Of a stretch of DNA of 64,000 nucleotides, positions 1 through 9,964 are shown in pieces (position 1 is the first letter of the stretch; the number at the start of each line of letters is the position of its first letter). The translations under genes were made by a program, and so were the position numbers. Under the pieces are notes generated by a model. The model was given only the letters and a program-made list of their open reading frames with translations, made no database searches and was not told the origin of the DNA. Source of the stretch: Hamiltosporidium tvaerminnensis (Eukaryota; Microsporidia; Dubosqiidae); assembly GCA_022605425.2 (NCBI GenBank), contig JAKIMF020000001.1:2606501-2670500 (forward strand). Direction: 5' to 3'.

Positions 1-482
1 AAAAATCGAAAGGAAAACAAAAAAAATTTATAACCTCTAAAGATTAATGATTAATGTTAAATTTTCTTATCCAAGACTATTTAAACAAACAATTAACAAT
101 GATTATACTAAAGAAATTATATATTTAAAAAAAAATTCATTTATAATTGAACTAATTTTATATTATACTTCAGAAATTATTTATATGGGAAATGAAGCGA
201 AATAAATGAATCATTCCGAAATTTTAATTTTCAAAATATATAAATTTTAGAAATATTATTATATTAGAGTTTTGCTTTAAGAAAAAAAGAAATGCTAAAA
301 ATTTCCTTTTAAAATTAACATAATTTAAAAAGAAACATTTGATTTTTTAAATGAATAAGAGTTGTGGCAATTTTTGTTGTATTATAATCACAAGAGGTTA
401 AATAATTTAGAAAATTCAAGCAAAGAAAGTATTTGTGAAGGCTTCATTTATATTTAAGTAAATTATATAGAGATTATAGTGG

Positions 483-960
483 AATAAATACTTATTACTC
501 CGCAGCGCTGCAGCCTTTGAAGAGCTGAGGATCTTTAACGACACTTCTCCATTCGTCTCTATTCTGAACCAAAATTCACCATTGCAGCACATTAAGTTTC
601 ATTAGATCTTCCTCGGCATTATCCAGCCATCTTTTTCTGAAAATGCCCCTTCTTCTCTTTCCTTCCGTAGGTTTTAAAAATTTTATTACAGCTCTCTCAG
701 TAGACATTCTTTCTAAGTCTCCGAGCTACAATAGTCTTCTTTGTTTTATTAAGTGGCAATACTGGATTCTTGATATAATTCAGAAATCATCTCTTAATTC
801 GTTCTAATTATTCTCTCGTTATTTTCGGAAATTGGTCTATAAATCCTTCTGAGTATCCTTCTCTCACATATATCTTTTCATCTTTTTTTGTCAGCACCAA
901 TGTTTCGGAAACATACATTCCGTAGACCTAATAATAGTCCGATAAAAAAGTGCGATAAAT
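483..960 (-). mobile_element. RTE/Jockey-like LINE, C-terminal relic
   Basis: Decayed end of a non-LTR retrotransposon polyprotein, read on the minus strand. One frame at about 490-660 reads KRWLDNAEEDLMKLNV, then a stop, then NRDEWRSVVKDPQLF and the end of the frame. This is the typical tail of animal LINE reverse transcriptases, where an RWLD..EEDL block is followed by a RDEWR block. Further upstream, in shifted frames at about 750-930, come SETLVLTKKDEK and ERRILRRIYRPISENNERI, which match the region just after the RT domain in the same families. At least two frameshifts and several stops make it dead. The GC content is above that of the flanks. The polymerase domain is missing. The clade (RTE, Jockey or related) cannot be fixed from this tail. 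Confidence 0.7.
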
Positions 961-1115
961 ATTTTTACGAATTAGTGTTTTAATTTTAATTTTCTATCAA
1001 AAAATCATATTAAAATAAATATTTATGATCGATAAAAATTTAAAAATTTATTTGGCTTGATATTAACAGTATATTTAAAAATTATTTATTAATTTAAATC
1101 GATCAGTCTAAAGCT

Positions 1116-2342
1116 TTAATTAAAAATGTGTTTCAATAATATAATTCCATTTTTTAACGAAATCCCAGGACAACATGCCCAACCTGAAATAGAAAATCTT
1201 TTAAAGAGATAATCATAGTTACTATGTAAATAAAAAACAACATAATTGTCACGTAATACTTTAAATCGATAAGTGCTAATATCTTCATATACACTATTCC
1301 CAGCTTTTAGTTTATTATCATTCCTTAGAGTAATACTTACTCTAATCTTAAATCCATATCTAAAATAGGTGAAAACATTGTGTCTACTAGAAAATATAGG
1401 TTCCTGATGATAGATAAAATTACTTGAAAAACCATCAAAACCCTTCAAGGAATATCTATAAAGCCTTAATTTAAAAGAGAAATACTTAGATATCTTTGGG
1501 CTGCTATTTGATATATTTGTTTTGTTTTTCGTTAACTCAACCTCAAAACCTTCAAATCCGTAAAAATTATAGTTATTTTTTAATAACATTTTTCTAAAAT
1601 CATCATTTAGATATTCTTTTGGCGTCTTAATGATTGAAATTTCACTATCAATAATTCTAAGAATTATAGTCGAAAGATATCCAAATCCCATTACAACACT
1701 TGAAGATACAATCTTTTCAATAACCCATAATTCATAGTCTCTGATAGGACAATCTGAGATTATAACAACAATAGAAGATGTTCTTCTATGATCAAATTTA
1801 AGCTTACTAGGATAAATCGAAAAAATTTTTTGAAGAGAAATGATATAATCATTATACGAATATGAAGCTTTGTTATATATTGATTTTTTTAATATTTTTT
1901 CAAAAAAATTACCAAATAAATTTCTTTTTCGTGTTCTATAGAAATAGCTACTCTGCTTACAATTTCCTGGATCCACCCCATCACCAAAATTGCAGTTTTT
2001 TACTTTGGAGATTAAGAAATCAGTTAAATTATCATTCATTTTCAATACGGTAGTATAAAGCAAAGATGTTTTTGATTTATCCCAAAATGTATATAGAGAC
2101 GTGTATTCGGTGAATTTCAAATTCATAGTACTTGATGTAAACTTTACTGCCATAAAAAATCTTTTATTAATACTTTTCTTCAATCTTTCTATAAATTTAT
2201 TTTTAAACATGATTACACGCTTGTAAATAACATCATCACAGCCACATGATTCTATATTTTGCGCCGAGATCTTATCATTTGTAGACAAATATATTTGTTT
2301 TAAAAAGAACACAAAAATCAAAAATATCTCTCCTTTTACCAT
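1116..2342 (-). CDS. hypothetical secreted protein (408 aa)
   Basis: Intact reading frame of unknown family. The frame stays open upstream to a TTG at 2429, but the first plausible ATG is at 2342. From there the protein starts MVKGEIFLIFVFFLKQIYLS, a good signal peptide, and a GGG-like motif lies nine bases upstream, so I choose this start. The mature part is basic and rich in Lys, Ser, Tyr and Phe, with a Cys-Gly-Cys near the start, a cysteine at about residue 128 in a GNCKQSSYF context, and a pair of cysteines close to the C-terminus (WACCPG). I see no transmembrane segment beyond the signal and no known domain. Secretion to the spore wall or into the host cell is possible but is inference only. 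Confidence 0.7.
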   Translation of the reverse strand: MVKGEIFLIFVFFLKQIYLSTNDKISAQNIESCGCDDVIYKRVIMFKNKFIERLKKSINKRFFMAVKFTSSTMNLKFTEYTSLYTFWDKSKTSLLYTTVLKMNDNLTDFLISKVKNCNFGDGVDPGNCKQSSYFYRTRKRNLFGNFFEKILKKSIYNKASYSYNDYIISLQKIFSIYPSKLKFDHRRTSSIVVIISDCPIRDYELWVIEKIVSSSVVMGFGYLSTIILRIIDSEISIIKTPKEYLNDDFRKMLLKNNYNFYGFEGFEVELTKNKTNISNSSPKISKYFSFKLRLYRYSLKGFDGFSSNFIYHQEPIFSSRHNVFTYFRYGFKIRVSITLRNDNKLKAGNSVYEDISTYRFKVLRDNYVVFYLHSNYDYLFKRFSISGWACCPGISLKNGIILLKHIFN

Positions 2343-2358
2343 AACAGACACCCTAGCA
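2343..2358 (-). promoter_or_regulatory. GGG-like start-site motif
   Basis: On the minus strand the bases before the ATG at 2342 read GCTAGGGTGTCTGTT. CCC- or GGG-like motifs close to the start codon are known from microsporidia, and the same kind of motif precedes several other genes here. Confidence 0.4.
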
Positions 2359-3365
2359 ATATAATAAAAACCAATAAAAATAGTTTTTAAAATATTAAGA
2401 ACACAAACATAATGACCAGATCGGTCCAATCAAATTTAAATTTACAGAAAAGGAAACAAAAAACATTTTTTTTAATCTAAAAAAATTTTTTAATATTTTT
2501 TTCTATCGATAAGAATTTTAGTAAAATAAATATATATATAATCGAAATTGTAAGCAAATAAGTTTCATAAATATTAAGAAGTATGGTAAAAACTTATAGA
2601 CTACTTTATATAACAATATCTTTATACAAATAAATCATAAATCGGAATAAAATATAAAAAGTGATGTCAAAAGTTCCTTCTATTCCATATTTCCTTCAAA
2701 AACATAAAAACATAAAAAAATCAAAATATCAAATTTTAATATATTTAATAGTTTTGTTTAAAAAAATTTTCAGATCAAATTAAAAATTAAATTTATTTTT
2801 TAGTGGTTTTTGCTTGGTATTCATCCCTACTAATTTAGTTCACAAACTTGTTCTAAAAAAAATAAGTATTTAAAAGAAATGAAATGTGCAAAAACCAACC
2901 ACGACTCATTAATTAGAATTTAATCGATAAAAAAAATTATTTTAATTTACATTCGTTTTCTGTAGAGATTATAGAATTTTTAATATTTCCAAAAAAAGTA
3001 AAAAAGAACTAGAAAATTAATTTAATTCATTAAATAAAGAATTTCGTTGGAAATTTATTCTCTCAAAAGTATTTCTACGAGTTCAATTAAAAAAGATATG
3101 AAATTAAGAAATTAGACAAATATGACTCTTTAATAATTACCGTACATTATTTTTTTCATTGTTTTTTTATTTCTTAGTTGATTATATAAATTTTATATAA
3201 AATATAAAATATTTTATAGATTCAATGACATTATTTTTAACAAATTTGAATGGAAAAATAACATTTATCGATAGTCAAACGAAACAAAATTTGAAACAAG
3301 TTTCAAATCAAAAACAAAATTTTTAAAAATAAATTTAAATAAAGAACAAAACAACAAACAAAAAA
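2359..3365. other. AT-rich intergenic stretch
   Basis: The first 70 bases carry only the no-ATG upstream extension of the secreted-protein frame. The rest is AT-rich with homopolymer runs. I see no gene, RNA or repeat unit in it. It holds the upstream regions of two divergently transcribed genes. Confidence 0.6.
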
Positions 3366-4433
3366 ATGGTAGAAAGAAAAAAATCAAGAATGGTAAATAT
3401 ATCACTTGGAACTGTCTTATTAGATGATAATGTTGGGTTTTCTTGTGTACCTGATCAAATACGAAGAAAATCGATAGAAAATGGTTTTTACATCAACATG
3501 CTAGTATTAGGAAGAAGAGGATTGGGTGCAAAAACTTTAGTAAATTCAATATTTGCTTCGCCTTTGTTAGAAAGGTCACGTACAGACGAAATAAATGTCA
3601 TAAAAAACCAAATATTTGAAAATGAAATATGTTTGGATACTTGTATTGCCACATATCATGGTAATGATACTAATCTAATAACAAATTATATCTATAATTT
3701 GAATAAAGAATATTACGAACAAGAATTAGGATTGTTGAGACCAATAAAAGATACAAGAATCCACGTCTGTCTATATTTGATACCGTCAGATAAACTTTCT
3801 GAAAATGAAATAAGTATGATGAAAGAAATTTCAAAAAAGTGCAATCTTATTCCGGTTATTACAAAAGCAGATGCATTTACACCCGAGGAATTGGTTGAAT
3901 TTAAGGAATATGTCAACACAATTTTAGAAGAAAACGAAATCACTATTTTCAAACCACAAATCTATGAAGATGATGATGAAGAATTTATTGAAGAAACAAA
4001 GGAGATAAATATTAGATATCCATTGGCGACGGTCGCAAGTGAAAATATTTTTGAGAAAGATGGTGATTTAATCAGAGCTAGAAAATATGCATGGGGACTT
4101 ATTGACATAGAAAACGAAAAAAATAATGATTTTATGAAATTGCGAAAACTTTTAATTCATTTTCATTTAGATGAGCTTATTAATCAAACAGATATAGGAT
4201 TCTATGCCGAGTTTAGAACAGATTGTGCAAAAGATGAGTCTAATATCGATTCTATTAAAAAGAAGAGACTAGCTAAAATTAGAAACGAAATGGATAAAAT
4301 ACTTAGAGAAAGAAATCAGAGAAAAATTGAAAAAATTAAATATGAAGAAGAAGAAATGGAAAAATATTATAAAAAGAAGATCGAGAGATTAGAAAATGAC
4401 ATTAAAATGAGTAAAAAATCGGTGGTAGAATGA
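3366..4433 (+). CDS. septin, divergent P-loop (355 aa)
   Basis: Septin-family GTP-binding cytoskeletal protein. Septins form filaments at the cell cortex and division site. Landmarks in order: a septin N-terminal lead-in with GFYINMLVLG (about 40-49), the P-loop position GRRGLGAKT (49-57), RIHVCLYLIPS (131-141) matching the septin HxCLYFI strand, the G4 motif TKAD (166-169), the septin unique element around RKYAWGLIDIENEKNNDF (239-256), and a charged C-terminal coiled coil (about 296-350). The length is typical. In family members the P-loop is GxSGLGKST; here the lysine position is Ala and the next position is Lys, and the switch-II DTPG is replaced by a TYHGND segment. That suggests loss of GTP hydrolysis or of binding, as in some filament subunits of other fungi. 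ATG at 3366 is used; Met9 is an alternative. Which septin subunit it is cannot be assigned. Confidence 0.9.
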   Translation: MVERKKSRMVNISLGTVLLDDNVGFSCVPDQIRRKSIENGFYINMLVLGRRGLGAKTLVNSIFASPLLERSRTDEINVIKNQIFENEICLDTCIATYHGNDTNLITNYIYNLNKEYYEQELGLLRPIKDTRIHVCLYLIPSDKLSENEISMMKEISKKCNLIPVITKADAFTPEELVEFKEYVNTILEENEITIFKPQIYEDDDEEFIEETKEINIRYPLATVASENIFEKDGDLIRARKYAWGLIDIENEKNNDFMKLRKLLIHFHLDELINQTDIGFYAEFRTDCAKDESNIDSIKKKRLAKIRNEMDKILRERNQRKIEKIKYEEEEMEKYYKKKIERLENDIKMSKKSVVE

Positions 4434-5280
4434 ATAAAGCTTAGTACTTTCAGTTTAAGATTTTATTTAGTTTAGTAAATAATTGTCAATCCCTCTATAT
4501 TAACTATAATATCTATTTTAAACGTGTTTTTTATTTATAGAATGTATGAGATTGTTATAAAGGATAAATAATTTAACTTATTTAAAATCAATGGATAAAA
4601 AATAAGAATTTACTAAAGAATTTTCTTTTATACAAAATTTTGAATACTTAGTCTTGGGATTGAAAAAAAGAATGAAAATGAAATATAAACAATTTACTCA
4701 ATGAAAAAGGGAAAATCTAAAGATTTAAATTACTAAAATAATATTCAATCTGATTTATTTTACTTGCTTTTTGTCCTTTGTTCTATTCTTTTGAATTGTC
4801 TTATGGGTTTTCCAACTCTCTACAGTAGCTTGATTAAAATTTCGATTACTTTTTGTAATCTACAATTCGGTGTGGAACATACATATTTCTTACCTACAGC
4901 TATAGGCATGTTGATACTTACGTGTAACTGTGATATTGATATATGACTAAGTATTTCTGGTCTTTGTACATAATATTATCAAATCTTCTGTTCTCCATAA
5001 GTCTTTATTTATGTTGTTTCTCGCGTCATCGATTAAAAGGAAATGGTTTGACGCTTTGTCTAAGTGTTACCGGCTAAATATACGCATCAATTCTCACTAT
5101 TGTTTTGCGGTTCAAACGATATTTAATGATATTCAGTTACAATTAAAAAAATTGTTTGAAAAATTGCCAAGTCAAATAAATTTGACAAACTCAAATTATT
5201 AAAAAAGATAAGAAATATTTTAAATAAATGATATTTTATAATTTAGTAGATATAGTAAATAAGCAAAAAAATAAATGTTA
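4434..5280. other. intergenic, with a coding-like unresolved patch
   Basis: Downstream of the septin. About 4740-5200 has a clearly higher GC content than its flanks and few stops on either strand, for example short open frames at 4764-4946 and 5011-5202 on the plus strand. I could not match any frame to a family. It may be a decayed gene or transposon fragment. Confidence 0.35.
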
Positions 5281-5457
5281 TTTGACAAATTTTTGACTAT
5301 AAAACTATTTATAAAGAAGTACATATAGTAAAATACTAAAGATACGATTTTTGAAGTATTTGGCAAATTTTTGACTATAAAACTATTTATAAAGCAGTAC
5401 ATATAGGAAAATACTAAAGATACGATTTTTGAAGTATTTGGCAAATTTTTGACTTTC
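5281..5457. repeat. 78-bp tandem repeat, 2.3 copies
   Basis: Units begin at 5281, 5359 and 5437, each starting tttgRcaaatttttgact. The two full units are 78 bp with only a few base differences (for example tttgac versus tttggc, and agaagtac versus agcagtac). The third is cut off after about 20 bases. Confidence 0.9.
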
Positions 5458-5878
5458 AAAATAGTGAAACGTAGCATCCCTTAAATCAAATAAAAGAAGT
5501 TTCAGATAATTATAGACTTTCCAGATTATTTTTTGTTATATAACGACATTTACTGTAAAATTAAATTAGAAAAGCCGTAAAAAACAGATAAATAAGTTTT
5601 TATCACTATATTTCTATAAATTTACTCAAAGGAGAAATGTCATTCTTGAGTTTGATATAATTTTGACGTTTTTCTAAATTATAAAACTCGAAGCATTTTT
5701 AATAATGAGATCTACGATTTTAATTATTTTTAATTTATCTGTTCAAAATATAGAATTAAGTTGTCAGACAAATTAATTAAAAAAATGGTTTTTAGATAAA
5801 TTTTAGGAATTTTCTGATCGAGAAAACAAAATGATAAATTAATTTTAAAACTATAAATAAACCATTTTTTTAGAAAGT
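5458..5878. other. AT-rich upstream region
   Basis: No gene or repeat seen. No CCC-like motif stands before the ATG at 5879. Confidence 0.5.
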
Positions 5879-6550
5879 ATGACGTATGGAATGAACCCGT
5901 TTGGATCGATAAATATGAAAAAGGCATTACAAGTTGTTGGAGACAGTGATTATCTCAGAAAAAAACGAATTGAGTTTTTAAAAAATAGAGAAAGATACTT
6001 AGAAACGAGTACCAAGATGACCGAAAGCCATAGAGAAATGGAATATATCCTTCTTAGAATAGAACGTAAATTATTTTTTAACGATATTGAACCCAGAATA
6101 CACCGGAGAATCATGTCAGAAAAACCGATATTTCCCGAGAATGGAGATCTGGTTGCACACAATTATGAAACGAATCTTAAAAAAGTACATGACGATGGTT
6201 TCAATGCAACTCACAAACAATGTACAAATACAACCAAGAGATCAACTATAGAAACTATGAAAGCAAATCAATCTATATTTGATCAACAATCCTTAGAAAC
6301 GCTTAAAATCCGTAAAAAATATCCTTGTTTGTATGTAAATTGCGAAAAAAGCTACAAAAACGCCAACGGCTTAAAATACCACTTAAAATATGGCCATACT
6401 CTAAATCCAGTCGTGAAACAGTTCAGATGTGATGTCGAAGGCTGCATAAAAAGTTATAAAAGTATAAACGGACTACAATATCACAAAATCAATGAACATA
6501 ACCACAAAAAAATCTTCAAATATTATGATTCCGATAACTCATTCTATTAA
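5879..6550 (+). CDS. C2H2 zinc-finger protein, Sfp1/JAZF1-like (223 aa)
   Basis: Likely nuclear DNA-binding protein. Two C2H2 fingers sit at the C-terminus, both CX4CX12HX4H: Cys150/Cys155/His168/His173 and Cys184/Cys189/His202/His207. Each carries a K-S-Y-K-x-x-N-G-L-x-Y-H core (KSYKNANGLKYH and KSYKSINGLQYH). This NGLKYH core is the hallmark of the fungal Sfp1 and animal JAZF1 finger pair. Yeast Sfp1 controls ribosomal-protein and ribosome-biogenesis genes, and a similar role here is inference. The N-terminal 140 residues are basic and helical with an RKKRIEFLKNRERY stretch and no domain I recognise. The protein is much shorter than yeast Sfp1, as is usual in reduced fungal parasites. The frame is intact; Met5 is an alternative start. 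An AATAAA-like sequence lies about 30 bases after the stop. Confidence 0.85.
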   Translation: MTYGMNPFGSINMKKALQVVGDSDYLRKKRIEFLKNRERYLETSTKMTESHREMEYILLRIERKLFFNDIEPRIHRRIMSEKPIFPENGDLVAHNYETNLKKVHDDGFNATHKQCTNTTKRSTIETMKANQSIFDQQSLETLKIRKKYPCLYVNCEKSYKNANGLKYHLKYGHTLNPVVKQFRCDVEGCIKSYKSINGLQYHKINEHNHKKIFKYYDSDNSFY

Positions 6551-6837
6551 TTGAAAAGCATTTGTTTTAAATTCATTTAATAAATTTAAATTTCCATTTT
6601 TTTATATAATCCATATAATAATTCGTTATTTTTCAAATATATTGCACATTAAACAAAAATACATAAAAAAGTTAATTCATAGATCCACCAAATGAAAAAG
6701 AAATATTCAAGATACAAATTTGCTTCATTAAAATACTTAATACATTCTTTTAATAATTTTCGTCTCAGTCTCATTTAATTAATCATCAAAACTTTATATT
6801 TATTTTTTTAAAATATTTTTTTTACTAAATTCAATTC

Positions 6838-7062
6838 TTTTTAGATTCTTGATTGCTGATTTTTTTATTTGTAAATACTTTGTATTGTATATGGTACTTT
6901 AGAAATTTATACACCTTACTTATTCCGGTCTTCTCGAATCTTTTAGTATTCAATATATACAGATTAAACGCAGACATATTTTCTCTGGCGAATGTCCTGG
7001 CATTTTCTGAATTTATTTCTCTTCCATCTAAAGTTAGTTTTAATAAGTCAAAGCATGGTAAT
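6838..7062 (-). pseudogene. decayed Rab-like small GTPase, C-terminal half
   Basis: On the minus strand a stop-free frame reads DGREINSENARTFAREN followed by MSAF and then LNTKRFEKTGISKVYKFL. This has the order and spacing of the Rab region after the NKxDL motif: REVS.EEA..FA.EN, then ETSAKTG, then helix 5. The guanine-specificity motif and everything N-terminal to it cannot be read in the AT-rich sequence to the right, and the SAK motif is degraded. No cysteine prenylation tail is visible before the stop near 6838. A 725-bp element is inserted about 265 bases upstream, within the expected extent of the ancestral gene. The match is short, so the family call is tentative. Confidence 0.4.
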
Positions 7063-7316
7063 TAATATTTATGTACATCCTTCTAGTTCTACAATAAATA
7101 TTTCCTCTATCTAATATACATATAAGTCAACTCAATAAATTATGTTTCTATATTTAGAATTTCAAAAATTATTTTAATGCAGGAATTTTAATTGGTTCTG
7201 TATTACTTACCTTATAATTATGCTATGATATTCTTTCCTAAATTATTTCTTGTTTCTGGTGATTACTTATTTTTCTTCTAAGGATTCAAATGTATTTAAT
7301 TATTTTTTATATTTAT

Positions 7317-8065
7317 ATTGTCGGTTTAGAGGTGGAGGGAGGATAACCACATAAAAAACTTGATGCTTGGCAATGAGTGTGTGAAACTGGTGTGAGGTCA
7401 TTGTTTGGATTTTTGGTGGAAATACAACCACACTATATCTTCGGTTGTTACATGGAAACTGTTATGGGGAGGAGAGGTCTAAGAAATGCAGAAACTTTTT
7501 CTACGATTCATTTGTAGTTTTTTATGGAACCGGATTGCAAACACCATTTTAAATTTTAGGAAATTACCATGTAAAAACATGGAAACCTAGCCTTGCTCAC
7601 TCGGGTTAGAAGACTTAGCGCCTGGGAGATATAAAAATAAAACCCATTAAAGCCGGGAGAGCTAAGTAGCAGGTTATACCTGTTGGTATGGCGTTGCACT
7701 GTCTAGGTGGACCCCATGTAAGTCTCTGAAATATATCTTAGCTAGAAGTTTATTTGGTTCAGAAAGTGTAAAGTAAGTGGGAATGCTGCATAGTCTTGGG
7801 GAGCCCAGGGGGGCTTCGGCCTTCGATCACACACCATGCAACGGACATTAACGAACTCCGGGCAACTGCCTCGCCTATTAATTAGGTTCTACACACCTGG
7901 TAGATGAAAGGCTTTGGGACGTAGGTATCGCAGGGGTTACTGATGGAGTTTTATGGTAGCAGTCATTTATGTTAAACCTAGAAGTGCGTTAATTCATGAA
8001 AAAAAATGTAACACTTGCCACTATTTTAAAAAGATGTGATACTTTTTTAATAAATTGTCGGTTTA
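7317..8065 (+). mobile_element. GC-rich inserted element with 12-bp target duplication
   Basis: A 725-bp block (7329-8053), far richer in G and C than its surroundings, is flanked by a perfect 12-bp direct repeat, ATTGTCGGTTTA, at 7317-7328 and 8054-8065. This marks a discrete insertion. No long open frame is present on either strand. The right end is AT-rich (ends ACTTTTTTAATAA), like the 3' tail of a retroelement, which sets the orientation. The interior contains a small palindrome CAGGTTATACCTG at about 7670 and a G/C-rich stem-like stretch near 7800-7830. A diverged copy lies at about 57040-57235 on the minus strand. The TSD length matches that of the Dong element in this window, so mobilisation by LINE machinery is plausible. 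It could be a SINE-like element or an internally deleted LINE. I find no clear tRNA, 5S or SRP RNA head. Confidence 0.75.
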
Positions 8066-8624
8066 TAAAATAAATATTTACATATTAAGTAAATTAAAGA
8101 AAATAATTGAGCAAAATAGAAAATTAATTGTAATAAAAAAAACTAGATTATTAGAATATAAAGATTTTTAATATTGATTTTTAAAAAATATATTACTAGC
8201 AATATGAAGATTTTTTATATTGGTTTTTAAAAAAATATATTATCTATTCATAAGAAATACGTTAAGTCATATTAAATATAAAGTAATAAAATTTGAAAAT
8301 ATCTATAACACAAATTAAAGAAAGTAAATCTTGCAAATATATTTAATTTGGTATGGAACGCCTTTATTTTTGAACTAAACAGTATTTTTGATTTTCTTTT
8401 TTTACAAATAAATTTTTACGATTTATTTGAACGCAAAAATTTTAAAAAAAAGCAAGAACACAGACGAAAAAGAACTGAAAACTACTTTTAAAACCCATAG
8501 TTCTTATTTTTAGAATACTATGAATAAATTATATAAATTCTTTTTTAGAAATTAAAAAAAAGTAAATTATTCTAAAATAGATAAATTAAAATCAATCATT
8601 TAAATATGAATTATTTATAAGCCT
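8066..8624. other. AT-rich stretch
   Basis: Homopolymer-rich AT sequence. A partly duplicated segment (about 8160-8240, AAGATTTTTAATATTGATTTTTAAA-like) occurs twice. No gene seen. Confidence 0.5.
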
Positions 8625-9055
8625 CAGAAATGAAGCTTTTATTACATTGTTTCACAATATTAACGATTGGTGTGACTGTTGGTGCATTTATATGCTTATC
8701 AAAAATAGGAGCATTTAGTAATAATATTTACACTTTTTTTTTCAAAATTTTTTTACTGATGCTTCATATTCCCATTACTGTACTCTCAATCCTTTCTTCT
8801 ATGTCGTATTCATAGCTTTCTATTCATCCATGATTATAATTACAGTTTTACACGAAGTATTTCAGAATACTTCAGGAAGTTTTCTCAACAAAAATCAAAG
8901 AGGCTGGAAGATAGTAACTTTTGTTCACAGAGAAATGATTTTTATCCTTGTAATTCAGTACATGATTTTTCTTAAACCAGGAACATGTCTTTACGATCAA
9001 AATGTCAGACATAAAGGTATTAAACCAAACCCGTGATTAGAGTTTTGTCAAGAAA
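8625..9055 (-). pseudogene. relic of a Merlin/IS1595-like (ISXO2) DDE transposase
   Basis: Minus-strand frames, joined across at least one frameshift, keep the order of the C-terminal half of this transposase family. At about 8805-8880 there is LPEVF, a stop, NTSCKTVIIIMDE, a stop, KAM, corresponding to the family block LP.I....PGTTIISD.WKAY; a stop lies where the tryptophan is expected and the second catalytic Asp position is kept. At about 8636-8690 there is TVTPIVNIVKQCNKSF, resembling the T.T..IE..WK..K block that carries the last acidic residue, which here is lost. The patch is richer in G and C than its surroundings. No terminal repeats were found. The assignment rests on weak residue patterns. 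Confidence 0.4.
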
Positions 9056-9964
9056 AGTTGGTCGATCCATTGCTTTATAGTATATGTAATTTGATTCTTA
9101 TAAACGGATTTCAATTTTTAATCGAAATTTTCTTTTTTTTTAAAAATTTTCATAGAAATTTAGAAAATAACGAGGAATAAACAGTAAAATACAAAATATC
9201 ATTAATTTTTTCATGATAGGAATTGCTTTAATATTTATAGTATGTTCCTTGTGTTTTGTGCAAAATACTTTTTTTATTTGTTATATCTGCTGTATGAAAA
9301 AAACAATGATTATTTTCTTAACACACTGTCTGCCTTTTTATTCAATATAATTTATATCTTTATTATCAAGTATGTTGAAAAATGTTTTTTTATAAAAAAA
9401 GAAATAAACATCTATATTTTAAGAAATACAGAGATAGGTAATTCAGAGGTTTGATGATTCTTTATTATTTTTAAGAATTTTTCATATTAGGTTTGATAAA
9501 AAACGAAATAAATTTTATTTTCTTATTTTCTATTAATATACTCAAATAGGAAATATAATTTATAAATTCGATTCTAATTGTAATAACATTATATATATTT
9601 ATTATAAATCAATTGAATTACAAATCTCGTTATATAACTAAACAAAAACCACAATATTCTTAAAATCCAAAACTGCTTTTTTATTTTAAAAATTATCGTT
9701 TCAAAATAACTTTCTATTAATTATTGTTTTTCACAGATTTAAATTTCAAATTATAAAATTTTATTTAAGTGATTATAAGAAATAAAATAAAAGTTTTCAC
9801 AAATAAATTTTTGGAATTAAATCCGCCCAAATATTCAAATATTTTTTATACTTTAATTTTAATTCTAATACCAATTTTATGAAATAAAATTTGTTTGAAT
9901 TACAAATAAGAGAATTCTTTGTACAGATTGTAACACAAAGAGATATATACTTAAATATAAGAAA
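9056..9964. other. AT-rich stretch
   Basis: No supported gene. A 70-codon frame at 9242-9454 is hydrophobic and composition-driven. Confidence 0.5.

Noticed and set aside
1862-2053. 63-codon plus-strand ORF within the secreted protein gene
   Set aside because: Lies wholly inside the 1116-2342 coding sequence on the opposite strand, with no independent support.
4740-5202. Possible transposase or gene fragment in a GC-richer patch
   Set aside because: I tried frames on both strands against DDE transposase, integrase and common gene motifs; no consistent order of motifs was found.
3366-6550. CRISPR array or operon structure
   Set aside because: The repeats are tandem without spacers and the genes have separate long upstream regions, as expected for a eukaryotic genome.
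7640-7880. rRNA, SRP RNA, RNase P or HDV-like ribozyme within the GC-rich element
   Set aside because: I looked for diagnostic conserved segments of each and found none; isolated strings such as GGGCAAC are not enough, and the target duplication shows the block is an insertion.
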